Both the position numbers and the translations under genes were made by a program. From contig URUU01000004.1 of assembly GCA_900551235.1 (NCBI GenBank), positions 13,665-77,664 on the forward strand: DNA of 64,000 bases, read 5' to 3'. Under the pieces are notes generated by a model. It saw only the letters and a list, made by a program, of their open reading frames with translations, had not been told where the DNA came from and searched no databases. The stretch is from an uncultured Lachnospiraceae bacterium (GTDB lineage Bacteria; Bacillota; Clostridia; Lachnospirales; Lachnospiraceae). Below, one piece after another: positions 26,868-35,831 of this stretch (position 1 is the stretch's first letter; the number at the start of each line of letters is the position of its first letter).

Positions 26868-26931
26868 TGCGTTCATGAGCAAGCAGCGAAGCGGATTGTG
26901 AATGTCCGCTTTACCAATTCAAGGAGGAGAT

Positions 26932-29268
26932 ATGACACTTAGAGAACTGAAGATAGGCGAAAGTGCTGTTGTCACACAGCTTGGCGGTGAGGGTGCTCTT
27001 CGCCAGCACTTTCTTGATATGGGTATGATCCCCGGTGCCCAGGTAACCGTACAGAAAATGGCTCCAATGGGGGATCCGATGGAATTAAAGATCCATGGAT
27101 ATGAACTGACACTGCGTCTTGCTGACGCTGAAAAAATCGAAATTGAAAAAATTTCCGAAAAACAAGAGCACTCATTTCCGGAAAAGAAGCGAGTCAAACG
27201 AGAACATCCGGGGCTTGGTGAGGGGGGAAAATATCACGAAAAGAGCAGCGAACATCCCCTTCCGGACGGTACCGTGCTGACTTACGCCCTGGTCGGAAAC
27301 CAGAACTGCGGAAAAACAACGCTTTTCAATCAACTGACCGGCTCCAACCAGCATGTTGGTAATTTTCCAGGCGTAACAGTTGACCGGAAGGACGGTGCGA
27401 TCAAAGGACATCCGGACACACTGGTCACAGACCTTCCGGGCATTTACTCCATGTCCCCATACAGCAGTGAAGAGATTGTTTCCAGAAACTTCGTTTTGAA
27501 TGAAATGCCAGAAGCACTCATCAACATTGTGGATGCTACCAACATCGAACGAAATCTCTATCTGACCATGCAGCTTCTGGAAATGAACATCCCGATGGTT
27601 GTCGCTTTAAACATGATGGATGAAGTGACCGGCAATTCCGGTTCGATCGACATCAATGGCATGGAAGCCCTGCTTGGTGTCCCTGTCGTTCCGATCTCTG
27701 CTGCAAAAAACGAAGGTGTCGGTGAGCTTGTCCGCCATGCCATTCATATTGCCAAATATCAGGAGCGTCCGACCAGGCAGGATTTCTGCGATGAAAATGA
27801 CTATAATGGCGCCGTACATCGCTGCATCCACGCTGTGATCCATCTGATCGAAGATCATGCCAGCCGTGCAAAGCTGCCGGTACGTTTTGCTGCAAGCAAG
27901 GCCATCGAAGGAGACGCTCTGATTCTGGAGCAGCTCGCCCTCGATCAGAATGAAAAGGAAATGCTGGAGCATATCGTACTGCAGATGGAAAAAGAACGCG
28001 GTCTTGACCGCAATGCTGCCATTGCTGATATGCGCTTCTCTTTCATTGAAAAAGTCTGCCGTCAGACTGTTGTCAAACCAAAGGAAAGTAAGGAGCATAT
28101 CCGCAGTCAGAAAATTGACCGTGTTCTTACCGGAAAATATACTGCTATTCCATGCTTTATCGGAATCATGCTCACTGTTTTTTATCTGACTTTTAACGTG
28201 ATCGGTGCATGGCTTCAGGATTTTCTTGCACTGGGCATCGATGCACTGACGAAAATAGCTGATCATGCACTGACTGCTGCAAATGTCAATCCTGCCATCC
28301 GCAGTCTTGTGATCGATGGAATTTTCGCCGGTGTCGGCTCTGTTTTAAGCTTTCTTCCGGTTATCGTAACCCTGTTTTTCTTCCTCTCTTTAATGGAAGA
28401 CAGCGGATACATTGCCCGTGTTGCTTTCTTTATGGACAAACTGCTTAGAAAAATCGGACTCTCCGGCAGAAGCATTGTGCCGATGCTGATCGGATTCGGA
28501 TGTACTGTTCCGGCTGTCATGTCCACCAGAACACTTCCAAGTGAACGTGACCGTAAAATGACTATCCTTCTGACTCCGTTTATGAGCTGCAGTGCCAAGC
28601 TTCCGATCTATGCATTTTTCGTAAATGCATTCTTCCCTGGACGCGGCGGACTGATCATGGCAGGACTTTATATTCTTGGCATTGTGATGGGTATCCTGAT
28701 CGCCCTGCTTTATAAAGGCACTTTATTTAAAGGCGAAGCTGTTCCGTTTGTCATGGAGCTGCCAAATTATCGACTTCCGGGCTTTAAAAATGTAAGCCAG
28801 CTTTTATGGGAAAAAGCCAAAGACTTTCTGCAGAGAGCATTCTCCGTAATCCTGGTCGCTACTGTCGTTGTCTGGTTCCTGCAGAGCTTTGACCTGCACC
28901 TGAACATGGTCACGGATTCACAGAACAGCATCCTTGCTATAATTGCCGGAATGATCGCACCGCTGTTTCAGCCGCTCGGACTTGGTGACTGGCGGATCTG
29001 TACCTCACTGATCAGCGGATTTATGGCAAAGGAAAGTGTTGTATCCACACTGGAAATCCTTTTTGCCGGAAACGTCAACACTGCACTCTCCACCCTGTCA
29101 GCCGCATCGCTTCTGGTATTTAGTCTGCTCTACACCCCTTGCGTGGCTGCGATCGCATCCATCAAACGCGAGCTTGGACAAAAATGGGCAATCGGAGTGG
29201 TTGTGTGGCAGTGTGTGATTGCCTGGATTGCAGCATTTGTGGTACATATTATCGGAAGTATACTGTAA
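26932..29268 (+). CDS. feoB: Ferrous iron transporter with fused FeoA and FeoB
   Basis: A 778 aa Fe(II) uptake protein of the inner membrane. Residues 1-73 are a FeoA SH3-like domain (MTLRELKIGESAVV, DMGMIPGAQV). A charged linker covers about 75-115. The FeoB G domain follows: G1 GNQNCGKT at 122-129, G3 DLPG at 167-170, G4 NMMD. The last half has the Gate helices, including a conserved MLIGFGCTVPAVMSTR near 520 that fits the FeoB core. AAGGAGGAG precedes the ATG at 26932, preferred to an upstream in-frame ATG. Usually feoA and feoB are separate genes. A terminator follows. I recognised no Fur box. Confidence 0.95.
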   Translation: MTLRELKIGESAVVTQLGGEGALRQHFLDMGMIPGAQVTVQKMAPMGDPMELKIHGYELTLRLADAEKIEIEKISEKQEHSFPEKKRVKREHPGLGEGGKYHEKSSEHPLPDGTVLTYALVGNQNCGKTTLFNQLTGSNQHVGNFPGVTVDRKDGAIKGHPDTLVTDLPGIYSMSPYSSEEIVSRNFVLNEMPEALINIVDATNIERNLYLTMQLLEMNIPMVVALNMMDEVTGNSGSIDINGMEALLGVPVVPISAAKNEGVGELVRHAIHIAKYQERPTRQDFCDENDYNGAVHRCIHAVIHLIEDHASRAKLPVRFAASKAIEGDALILEQLALDQNEKEMLEHIVLQMEKERGLDRNAAIADMRFSFIEKVCRQTVVKPKESKEHIRSQKIDRVLTGKYTAIPCFIGIMLTVFYLTFNVIGAWLQDFLALGIDALTKIADHALTAANVNPAIRSLVIDGIFAGVGSVLSFLPVIVTLFFFLSLMEDSGYIARVAFFMDKLLRKIGLSGRSIVPMLIGFGCTVPAVMSTRTLPSERDRKMTILLTPFMSCSAKLPIYAFFVNAFFPGRGGLIMAGLYILGIVMGILIALLYKGTLFKGEAVPFVMELPNYRLPGFKNVSQLLWEKAKDFLQRAFSVILVATVVVWFLQSFDLHLNMVTDSQNSILAIIAGMIAPLFQPLGLGDWRICTSLISGFMAKESVVSTLEILFAGNVNTALSTLSAASLLVFSLLYTPCVAAIASIKRELGQKWAIGVVVWQCVIAWIAAFVVHIIGSIL

Positions 29269-29291
29269 TTTTATAAGAAATAGTAATGCAC

Positions 29292-29334
29292 AAAAGACAG
29301 AAAAAACATATCATCTACGTTTTCTCTGTCTTTT
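29292..29334 (+). terminator. Terminator of feoAB
   Basis: AAAAGACAGAAAAAAC pairs with GTTTTCTCTGTCTTTT, 24 bases after the feoAB stop, followed by an A/T-rich stretch. Its arms resemble the terminator on the far side of the rpn gene (30643-30708). Confidence 0.75.
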
Positions 29335-29365
29335 ATCTTAGTCGGAGAATACTCCGACTAAGATA
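29334..29365. repeat. Perfect 14-bp hairpin
   Basis: TATCTTAGTCGGAG and CTCCGACTAAGATA flank a four-base loop AATA. It stands directly after the feoAB terminator. The outer arm TTTTATCTTAGT recurs in a hairpin at 56632-56669. Confidence 0.8.
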
Positions 29366-29425
29366 GATCTTTTGTTTTCTATTTCTTATTATTTATGTTG
29401 TATTTATTTTGTTTTTAATTTTGCA

Positions 29426-29454
29426 TTGAAACATTGAGAGTTTTATGTTATTAT
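29426..29454 (+). promoter_or_regulatory. Promoter of the rpn-type gene
   Basis: TTGAAA (29426-29431), 17 bases, TATTAT (29449-29454). Strong match. It leaves an A/T-rich leader of about 180 nt before the gene in which I see no further clear structure. Confidence 0.7.
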
Positions 29455-29643
29455 ACTTTCAAAGCATATTTTCTTAAAGTTCTTGGTGTCATGCCATCTA
29501 TATTATTCTCATTCACATTTCAGAAATTCATGCTTTTCAATCAAACAAATCAATTTAAAAGCAGGGGTTTCAAACTGTGAAAAAGAGTATAAACTGTATG
29601 GCTGTCGCATTTTGGTACACTCCTGCACAAGGAGGTACTGCCT

Positions 29644-30525
29644 ATGACACACAAAAAACAGCTGACAACCAATCGTAACTATAAAGATACGGTATTCCGT
29701 ATGTTGTTTTCTGATCGGAAAAATTTATTGTCTCTTTATAACGCAATCAGTGGTGCTCATTATGATGATCCTGAAAAACTGGAAATCGTCACACTGGAGA
29801 ATGCTATTTACATGGGAATGAAAAATGATCTGGCTTTTATTATTGATACGAACTTATTTCTGTATGAACACCAGTCAACTTACAATCCAAATATGCCGCT
29901 GCGTGATCTATTCTATATTTCCAGTGAATATCAGAAACTGGTCGATCATAAATCGCTTTATTCTTCCACACTGCTGAAAATCCCGGCACCACAGTTTATT
30001 GTATTCTACAATGGCACGGAAAAGGAAACAGACAGCTGGGTAAACCATTTGTCGGAATCTTTTGAAAATCTGTCCGGTAAACCGAAACTGGAACTGGAAG
30101 TTCTGACCTTAAACATCAACGAGGGGCATAATGAAGAACTGATGGAACAATGCGAGACCTTAAGAGAATATGCACAGTATGTACACTGTGTCCGTAAGTA
30201 TGCGAAGGAATTGGAATTGAATGAAGCAGTTAAGCTGGCAGTCGATGAATGTATCCGTAATAACATTCTCTCCGAATTTCTTCGTGCAAATAAATCGGAG
30301 GTGATCTCTATGAGTATATTCGAATACGATAAAGAAGAGGAAGAACGGAAATTGCGAAAAGCTGAATTTGAAGCTGGTGTAGCTGCTGGATTTAATAACG
30401 GCATCGATACTGCAAAAAAGGATGCCGCTATTGCTTTTGCTGAACTTCATGTGCCTGTTGAGCAAATTGCCCTGGCACTGCAAGTAGATGTAAAAATCGC
30501 AAAGCAATGGATTGCGGATAAATAA
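29644..30525 (+). CDS. Rpn-family PD-(D/E)XK nuclease
   Basis: A 293 aa member of the Rpn (recombination-promoting nuclease, formerly transposase_31) family. The core shows NYKDTVFRMLFSDRKNLLSLYNAI near 12-31 and the presumed active site NDLAFIID ... LFLYEHQSTYNPNMPLR near 60-85. The C-terminus, from about 215, is a charged helix ending in a short HTH-like segment (VEQIALALQVDVKIAKQWI), common in this family. Rpn proteins are DNA endonucleases found in many copies in gut bacteria; some act in phage defence. AAGGAGG precedes the ATG. It stands alone with its own promoter between two similar hairpin terminators. Confidence 0.88.
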   Translation: MTHKKQLTTNRNYKDTVFRMLFSDRKNLLSLYNAISGAHYDDPEKLEIVTLENAIYMGMKNDLAFIIDTNLFLYEHQSTYNPNMPLRDLFYISSEYQKLVDHKSLYSSTLLKIPAPQFIVFYNGTEKETDSWVNHLSESFENLSGKPKLELEVLTLNINEGHNEELMEQCETLREYAQYVHCVRKYAKELELNEAVKLAVDECIRNNILSEFLRANKSEVISMSIFEYDKEEEERKLRKAEFEAGVAAGFNNGIDTAKKDAAIAFAELHVPVEQIALALQVDVKIAKQWIADK

Positions 30526-30642
30526 AAATTTGCAGATGTTTTAGAATGTGCAAATGAACGAATTCCACATTTCCAAAAGCTCCTGGTCAGCCAGGGGTCG
30601 CTTAAGCGGAACAGTCCTTCAGACCAAAGTACAAAACACAGA

Positions 30643-30708
30643 ACAGAAAAAGACAGAGACAGAGTAACGGAAACTTGCTACCGTCACTATGCCTCTGTCT
30701 TTTTCTGT
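30643..30708. terminator. Bidirectional terminator between rpn and radA
   Basis: ACAGAAAAAGACAGAG (30643-30658) and CTCTGTCTTTTTCTGT (30693-30708) form a perfect 16-bp stem. The stretch before it, 30526-30642, holds two short palindromes (CCTGG TCAG CCAGG and CGCTTAAGCG) and nothing else I can name. Confidence 0.85.
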
Positions 30709-30713
30709 AACTT

Positions 30714-32090
30714 TTACAGATATTTCAATGCTTCCCTTAAATTTGCCGCCGGAAGCAGGCGTATTCCTTCCACTTTTCCGATGGATGCTGCAGATACAGC
30801 CGGCAGGATGATCGTCTCAAATCCCAGCTTTTTCGCCTCTGCCACTCTCTGCTGAGCCATGCTGACAGCACGGATCTCACCGCTTAATCCGACTTCTCCG
30901 AATGCCAGCGTCTTTTCGTCGATCGCAATGTCTTTGTAGCTGGAGATCAGTGCCAGCACGATCGCCAGATCGATCGCCGGTTCGTTCATGCGGATGCCAC
31001 CTGCAATGTTGACATAAGCATCACAGGTGGACAGATGCATGCCGATTCGTTTTTCAATCACTGCCATCAAAAGTCCAACACGGTTGTAGTCTGTGCCGGC
31101 CGCCGTCCTTCTCGGCATCGCAAGATTGCTGCGGCAGACAAGTGCCTGCACTTCCACAAGGATCGGTCTTGTGCCTTCCATGGAGCAGGATACGATCGAT
31201 CCGGATGCTCCCTGCGGCTTGCCGCTTAACATATATTCCGATGGATTTTTGACTTCTTTTAATCCGCTCTGACACATTTCAAAAACACCGATCTCATTGG
31301 TCGAACCAAAACGATTCTTGACACCACGAAGGATCCGGTAAGACGCATGACGGTCTCCTTCAAAATACAGTACGGTATCCACCATATGTTCCAGTACTCT
31401 CGGTCCTGCAACAACACCTTCTTTTGTCACATGTCCGACAATAAAAATGGAGATTCCCATACGCTTTGCGATCTGCATAAAAACAGAAGTTGCCTCTCTT
31501 ACCTGCGATACGCTTCCCGGTGCTGAAGAGACATCTTCCTGATACATCGTCTGGATCGAATCGATCACTACGATTTCCGGCTGCACACGCTCGATCACCC
31601 CCTGGATCGTCTCAAGGCTGGTCTCACAGAGCAACAGCATTTCTTCTCCGAAGCTTCCAATCCTGGCCGCCCGCAGTTTGATCTGCTGAAGCGATTCTTC
31701 ACCCGATATATACAATACTTTTTTACCTTTTTCCGTGAGATTTTTACAGACCTGCAAAAGAATGGTTGATTTTCCGATACCCGGATCACCGCCGACCAGT
31801 ACTAGTGATCCTGAAACAATACCTCCGCCAAGAACACGGTCCAGCTCTTCAAATCCGGTCGCTGTACGGATTTCTCCTTCTGCCCTGATTCCGGATAACT
31901 TCACCGGCTGTGCCTCATGGATCTTTGCCGCCAGGCTTTCTGTTTTTTTACTGCTTTTTCCTGCTTTTCCGGTCACGACCGTCTCTTCCACCAGCGTATT
32001 CCACTCTTTACATGCCGGGCACTGCCCCAGCCATTTTGCGGATTCGTAACCACAATTCTGACAGAAAAAAATCGTTGATTTTTTTGCCAT
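30714..32090 (-). CDS. radA: DNA repair protein RadA/Sms
   Basis: RecA-like motor that helps branch migration during recombination and repair. The 458 aa protein has an N-terminal zinc finger (Cys10, Cys13, Cys24, Cys27), Walker A GDPGIGKS at 101-108, the RadA motif KNRFGSTNE near 255, and a C-terminal Lon-protease-like domain without catalytic residues. The order clpC ... radA matches the Bacillus ctsR-mcsAB-clpC-radA locus, here with an unknown family gene in between and no mcsA or mcsB. It ends at a strong terminator. Confidence 0.96.
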   Translation of the reverse strand: MAKKSTIFFCQNCGYESAKWLGQCPACKEWNTLVEETVVTGKAGKSSKKTESLAAKIHEAQPVKLSGIRAEGEIRTATGFEELDRVLGGGIVSGSLVLVGGDPGIGKSTILLQVCKNLTEKGKKVLYISGEESLQQIKLRAARIGSFGEEMLLLCETSLETIQGVIERVQPEIVVIDSIQTMYQEDVSSAPGSVSQVREATSVFMQIAKRMGISIFIVGHVTKEGVVAGPRVLEHMVDTVLYFEGDRHASYRILRGVKNRFGSTNEIGVFEMCQSGLKEVKNPSEYMLSGKPQGASGSIVSCSMEGTRPILVEVQALVCRSNLAMPRRTAAGTDYNRVGLLMAVIEKRIGMHLSTCDAYVNIAGGIRMNEPAIDLAIVLALISSYKDIAIDEKTLAFGEVGLSGEIRAVSMAQQRVAEAKKLGFETIILPAVSAASIGKVEGIRLLPAANLREALKYL

Positions 32091-32110
32091 GTCCCCTCCT
32101 TCAAATCACA

Positions 32111-32131
32111 TTGCCGGATTTCTTCCGGCAA
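32111..32131. other. Hairpin just upstream of radA
   Basis: TTGCCGG ATTTCTT CCGGCAA, a perfect 7-bp stem about 20 bases before the radA start on the minus strand. It has no U-tract. It could influence radA translation; function unknown. Confidence 0.4.
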
Positions 32132-32165
32132 ACATTTTCCTGCATGACTGCATTTTTTTCACAAC

Positions 32166-32202
32166 AAAGGGGAATCGTCCATCCTGACGTCCCCCTTTTT
32201 AT
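32166..32202. terminator. Possible terminator between the 137 aa gene and radA
   Basis: AAAGGGGA pairs with TCCCCCTTT about 90 nt after the stop of the 137 aa gene. The T-run is good on the plus strand and weak on the minus strand, so termination towards radA is doubtful. Confidence 0.4.
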
Positions 32203-32286
32203 AACTTTAAAGTTTTTCGTATTTATTCTGCCATTCGAGGTACAGGACACCTTAACTCTGCGGACAGAATAAAAGGTACTGAACTA

Positions 32287-32700
32287 TTACATTTTCTCGA
32301 TACGAACGGATGCACTTTCTGTATTGTCAAGTTCTACACTCAGCACCAGTTTTCCGCCAAGGTTTGTCTTCATCTCGCCAACTTCTTTGTCATCGACAAA
32401 TACCTGATAGCTTGTCTCCTCTTCCAGTTCTACTGTAATCTGTGCATCGGTCGGGCACTCTACCGTAAAGCTGATACCGTTCTCGGTTGCTTTCAGATGA
32501 CTTACTGCGGTTCCCGGTACGGATTCGTAAACAAACATACCATTTCTTTCAAGCTTTGTGATCTCCCTGAAAGTTTTTACTTTATACAGATCGCCGTTAT
32601 GTTCAAAATCGGATTTCTTGGATTTGGCTGGCAGCTCATAATTACCAAAACTGATCGTTCCATCTGCTTCTGTGCGTATCAATTCACTTACTACTGACAT
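32287..32700 (-). CDS. Conserved Lachnospiraceae protein, function unknown
   Basis: A 137 aa protein beginning MSVVSELIRTEADGTISFG. The first 60 residues, with GNYELPAKSKKSDFEHNGDLYKVK, look like a compact beta domain; the rest is strand-rich (ITVELEEETSYQVFVDDKEVGEM). I recall similar proteins in Lachnospiraceae sometimes labelled endosialidase, but I see no sialidase motif, so I give no enzymatic function. AGGAGGG precedes the ATG. It sits between clpC and radA and may be co-transcribed with clpC. Confidence 0.75.
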   Translation of the reverse strand: MSVVSELIRTEADGTISFGNYELPAKSKKSDFEHNGDLYKVKTFREITKLERNGMFVYESVPGTAVSHLKATENGISFTVECPTDAQITVELEEETSYQVFVDDKEVGEMKTNLGGKLVLSVELDNTESASVRIEKM

Positions 32701-32812
32701 ATCTATGCCCTCCTGGTATTCTCTTTTGTCGCTTTTTTCTCACTGTCATGGATTTTGCATTATAACTGTGAGATTTCTCCTCGACTTTTGTCTTATTTTA
32801 CCATAACTTGAT

Positions 32813-35275
32813 TTACTTATCCAGAGCTTTTTCATTCTTCACAGAAAATTTAATTTCTTCTTTCGAAATGCCAAGCAATACTTTATCTCCTGCTTTTACC
32901 TTTCCTTCGAGAATCTCCTGTGCCAGTGCATCTTCTACTTTTGTCTGGATTGCACGCTTCAGTGGCCGGGCTCCATATTTCTCGTCATATCCTGCTTTTG
33001 CAATCAGTTCTCTGGCAGCCGGCGATACTTTCAGTGTGATATCCATCTGCTCTTTGCATCGTTTTGCAAACTGTCCAAGCAAAATTTCTGCGATCTTCGC
33101 AATATTCTCACGGTTCAGTGCATGGAATACAATCGTCTCATCAATACGGTTTAAAAATTCCGGTTTGAACATGCGGCGCACTTCTTCCATAACACTTCCT
33201 TTCATATATTCATAGTTGTGTTTTTCATCATCCAAGGAAGCAAAACCAAGTTTTTTCGGGGCAATGATGGACTGTGCCCCGGCATTGGAAGTCATGATCA
33301 GAATGGTATTTTTAAAATCTACCTGCCTGCCCTGTGAATCCGTAATATGACCGTCATCAAGTACCTGAAGCAGGATATTAAACACATCCGGATGTGCTTT
33401 TTCAATCTCATCAAAGAGAAGCACGGCATACGGATTTCTTCGGACTTTTTCTGATAACTGACCACCTTCTTCGTATCCTACATATCCAGGCGGCGAACCC
33501 ACCAGTCTGGAAACACTGTGCTTCTCCATATATTCTGACATATCCACACGGATCATGGCATTTTCACTTCCGAAAACAGTCTCCGCCAGTACTTTGGAAA
33601 GCTCGGTTTTACCGACTCCGGTCGGACCTAGAAACAGAAAAGAACCGATCGGCCGTTTCGGATCTTTCAGACCTACCCTGCCTCTTTTAATCGCCTTCGC
33701 AACTGCTGTCACTGCTTCATCCTGACCGACAACCCTTTTATGAAGAGTATCTTCCAGTTTCAGAAGCCTGGCAGATTCTTTCTCTGTCAGACGGCTGACC
33801 GGTATTTTCGTCCAGACCGCTACCACATCTGCAACGTCCTCTTCTGTCACGGTCATTTTCTTTCCAAAACGTTTCTTTTCCTGCTTTTTCTGTTCTTTCT
33901 GCAGTTCTTTTTCGTACTGCTGCTGTTCACTCTGAAGCTCAGATGCTCTTTCAAAATCTCCTCTGACAATCCACTCCTCTTTTTCCTGCTGCATCTGCTC
34001 CAGTTTTTGCTGAAGCTTTTCCATCTGCCCAAAAGCCTGATAGCCCCGAAGTTGTTTTCTGGATGCTGCTTCATCCATCAGATCGATGGCCTTATCCGGA
34101 AGAAAACGATCGTTCACATAACGTTTGGAAAGTCTGACTGCAGATTCCAGCGCTTCATCTGAAATCTTTACCCCATGATGCTGTTCATAATACGGACGGA
34201 TTCCCTTAAGAATCTCCAGAGTATCTTCTTCCCCCGGTTCTTCCACCATAACCGGCTGGAAGCGACGCTCCAGTGCCGGATCTTTTTCAATGTATTTACG
34301 ATATTCTTCTATCGTAGTCGCACCGATCAGCTGAATCTCACCTCTGGAAAGAGATGGCTTGAGAATATTGGAAGCATCCATTGCTCCCTCAGCCCCACCG
34401 GCACCGATGATCGTATGTAACTCATCGATAAACAGCAGCACATTGTGGCTGTTTACCACCTCCTGAATCACCTTTTTGATACGTTCTTCGAATTCTCCCC
34501 GATATTTGGAACCGGCTACCATGCCCGCCATATCCAGTGTCACAACACGTTTATTCTGAATCGCCGGTGGTACGGCACCCTGAACGATCCGCTGTGCCAG
34601 TCCTTCTGCAATGGCTGTCTTTCCAACTCCCGGCTCTCCGATCAGGCACGGATTATTTTTTGTTCTCCTGCTCAGGATCTGAAGAATGCGTTCAATTTCT
34701 GTATTTCTGCCAATGATCGGATCCAGTTCACCTGCTGATGCCAGATCAGTAAGATCACGGCTGTACTGATCCAGTACCGGCGTATCGCTCCCATCCTTCT
34801 GTGCTTTTGCGCTCTGAGTAAGTCCACGGTACATGGCCTCATCAATTCCCATGGCATTTAGAATATCCATATATAACTTTTTCAGATCAATCTCCATGGA
34901 ATGCAAAAGCCTGGCTGCCACACACTCGGTATCTTTGAGCAACGCCATCAGGATATGTTCTGTTCCCACTTTCTCCATATGAAACATATCTGCTTCTCGG
35001 ACACTGTTCTCCAGAATCCTCTGTGCCCGCGGTGTATAATCTTCACCTGTTGTCTGTGTGTCTCCATCAGATATGATAAGATTTGCTATCAAAGTCTCTG
35101 TCTTGTCCGCATCTGCCCCGGCTTCCTTCAGCAGAATCGCTGCGGTACCTTCTTCTTCCTCCAGCAGTCCGATAAGCAGATGCTCACTGCCTATGTATCC
35201 ATTGGCATTTATCTTTGCTGCTTTTTTTGCAAGCTTCAATGCTTTCTGTGCGTTCTCTGTAAAGCGTTCCAACAA
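32813..35275 (-). CDS. clpC: ATP-dependent Clp protease ATP-binding subunit ClpC
   Basis: Hsp100 unfoldase that partners ClpP. The 820 aa protein has two N-terminal Clp repeats (1-150), the first AAA module with Walker A GEPGVGKT at 213-220, a middle coiled region with a UVR-like segment (EEWIVRGDFERASELQSEQ) that distinguishes ClpC from ClpB, and a second AAA module with GPTGVGKT near 550. It starts 33 nt after the GntR-type gene, with AGGAGG upstream. Control is probably by that regulator; no ctsR, mcsA or mcsB is visible here. Confidence 0.95.
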   Translation of the reverse strand: MLERFTENAQKALKLAKKAAKINANGYIGSEHLLIGLLEEEEGTAAILLKEAGADADKTETLIANLIISDGDTQTTGEDYTPRAQRILENSVREADMFHMEKVGTEHILMALLKDTECVAARLLHSMEIDLKKLYMDILNAMGIDEAMYRGLTQSAKAQKDGSDTPVLDQYSRDLTDLASAGELDPIIGRNTEIERILQILSRRTKNNPCLIGEPGVGKTAIAEGLAQRIVQGAVPPAIQNKRVVTLDMAGMVAGSKYRGEFEERIKKVIQEVVNSHNVLLFIDELHTIIGAGGAEGAMDASNILKPSLSRGEIQLIGATTIEEYRKYIEKDPALERRFQPVMVEEPGEEDTLEILKGIRPYYEQHHGVKISDEALESAVRLSKRYVNDRFLPDKAIDLMDEAASRKQLRGYQAFGQMEKLQQKLEQMQQEKEEWIVRGDFERASELQSEQQQYEKELQKEQKKQEKKRFGKKMTVTEEDVADVVAVWTKIPVSRLTEKESARLLKLEDTLHKRVVGQDEAVTAVAKAIKRGRVGLKDPKRPIGSFLFLGPTGVGKTELSKVLAETVFGSENAMIRVDMSEYMEKHSVSRLVGSPPGYVGYEEGGQLSEKVRRNPYAVLLFDEIEKAHPDVFNILLQVLDDGHITDSQGRQVDFKNTILIMTSNAGAQSIIAPKKLGFASLDDEKHNYEYMKGSVMEEVRRMFKPEFLNRIDETIVFHALNRENIAKIAEILLGQFAKRCKEQMDITLKVSPAARELIAKAGYDEKYGARPLKRAIQTKVEDALAQEILEGKVKAGDKVLLGISKEEIKFSVKNEKALDK

Positions 35276-35308
35276 TCATATCGCCTCCTGTCTGTAAATC
35301 ACCGCTTT

Positions 35309-35683
35309 TTATAAAGGTTCATATTCTGAAAAGATTTCATCCACAAGTGCATGCACTTCGTCTGCTGAAATGTCTTTGCAGTGTGCTTTTGCCAGAATCA
35401 CTTTCAGATTTTTCTTAATTTCGTTCAATGCCTCCATCTTATCAATATCCAGTGCGATCACGGCACCTTTTCTGCGGTCAATCGTCAGAAAACCTTCCTG
35501 GCGCAGCAGAGAATATGCCTTGTTTACCGTGTGCATATTGATGCCGATATCATCTGCCAGTTGTCTAACTGACGGCAGGGAATCTCCTTCCTGGATCATG
35601 GACGTCGCAATCCCCAGAATAATCTGGTTGCGCAGCTGCATATACAATGCTTCTTCACTCTGAAAATCAATTTTTATAACCAT
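35309..35683 (-). CDS. GntR-family (YtrA-type) transcription regulator
   Basis: A 124 aa repressor-like protein: a winged HTH of GntR type at residues 8-75 (YMQLRNQIILGIATSMIQEGDSLPSVRQLADDIGINMHTVNKAYSLL) and a short C-terminal helical tail as in YtrA. The small tail argues against a metabolite-binding FadR or HutC domain. I chose the ATG at 35683 behind GAGGGTGG; the frame is open much further upstream. It stands immediately before clpC and behind a near-perfect promoter, so it may regulate the regulator-clpC unit. Confidence 0.87.
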   Translation of the reverse strand: MVIKIDFQSEEALYMQLRNQIILGIATSMIQEGDSLPSVRQLADDIGINMHTVNKAYSLLRQEGFLTIDRRKGAVIALDIDKMEALNEIKKNLKVILAKAHCKDISADEVHALVDEIFSEYEPL

Positions 35684-35794
35684 AAAGCCACCCTCTTTTG
35701 TTATCGTCAGGCGGATATCCGCTTCCGCTGCTTTCTTATAACTGAATAGCTGCAAAGCACTTTTCCTTTGCTTTGCAGCATATCTGTTATATAT

Positions 35795-35823
35795 ATAGTA
35801 GCATATGTAGCTCATACAGTCAA
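35795..35823 (-). promoter_or_regulatory. Promoter of the GntR-clpC transcript
   Basis: Minus-strand TTGACT (35823-35818), 17 bases, TACTAT (35800-35795), followed by the alternating stretch TATATATA. The AT-rich repeat next to the -10 is a possible GntR-type operator, but I see no clean palindrome. Confidence 0.8.
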
Positions 35824-35831
35824 GTTTTCCG

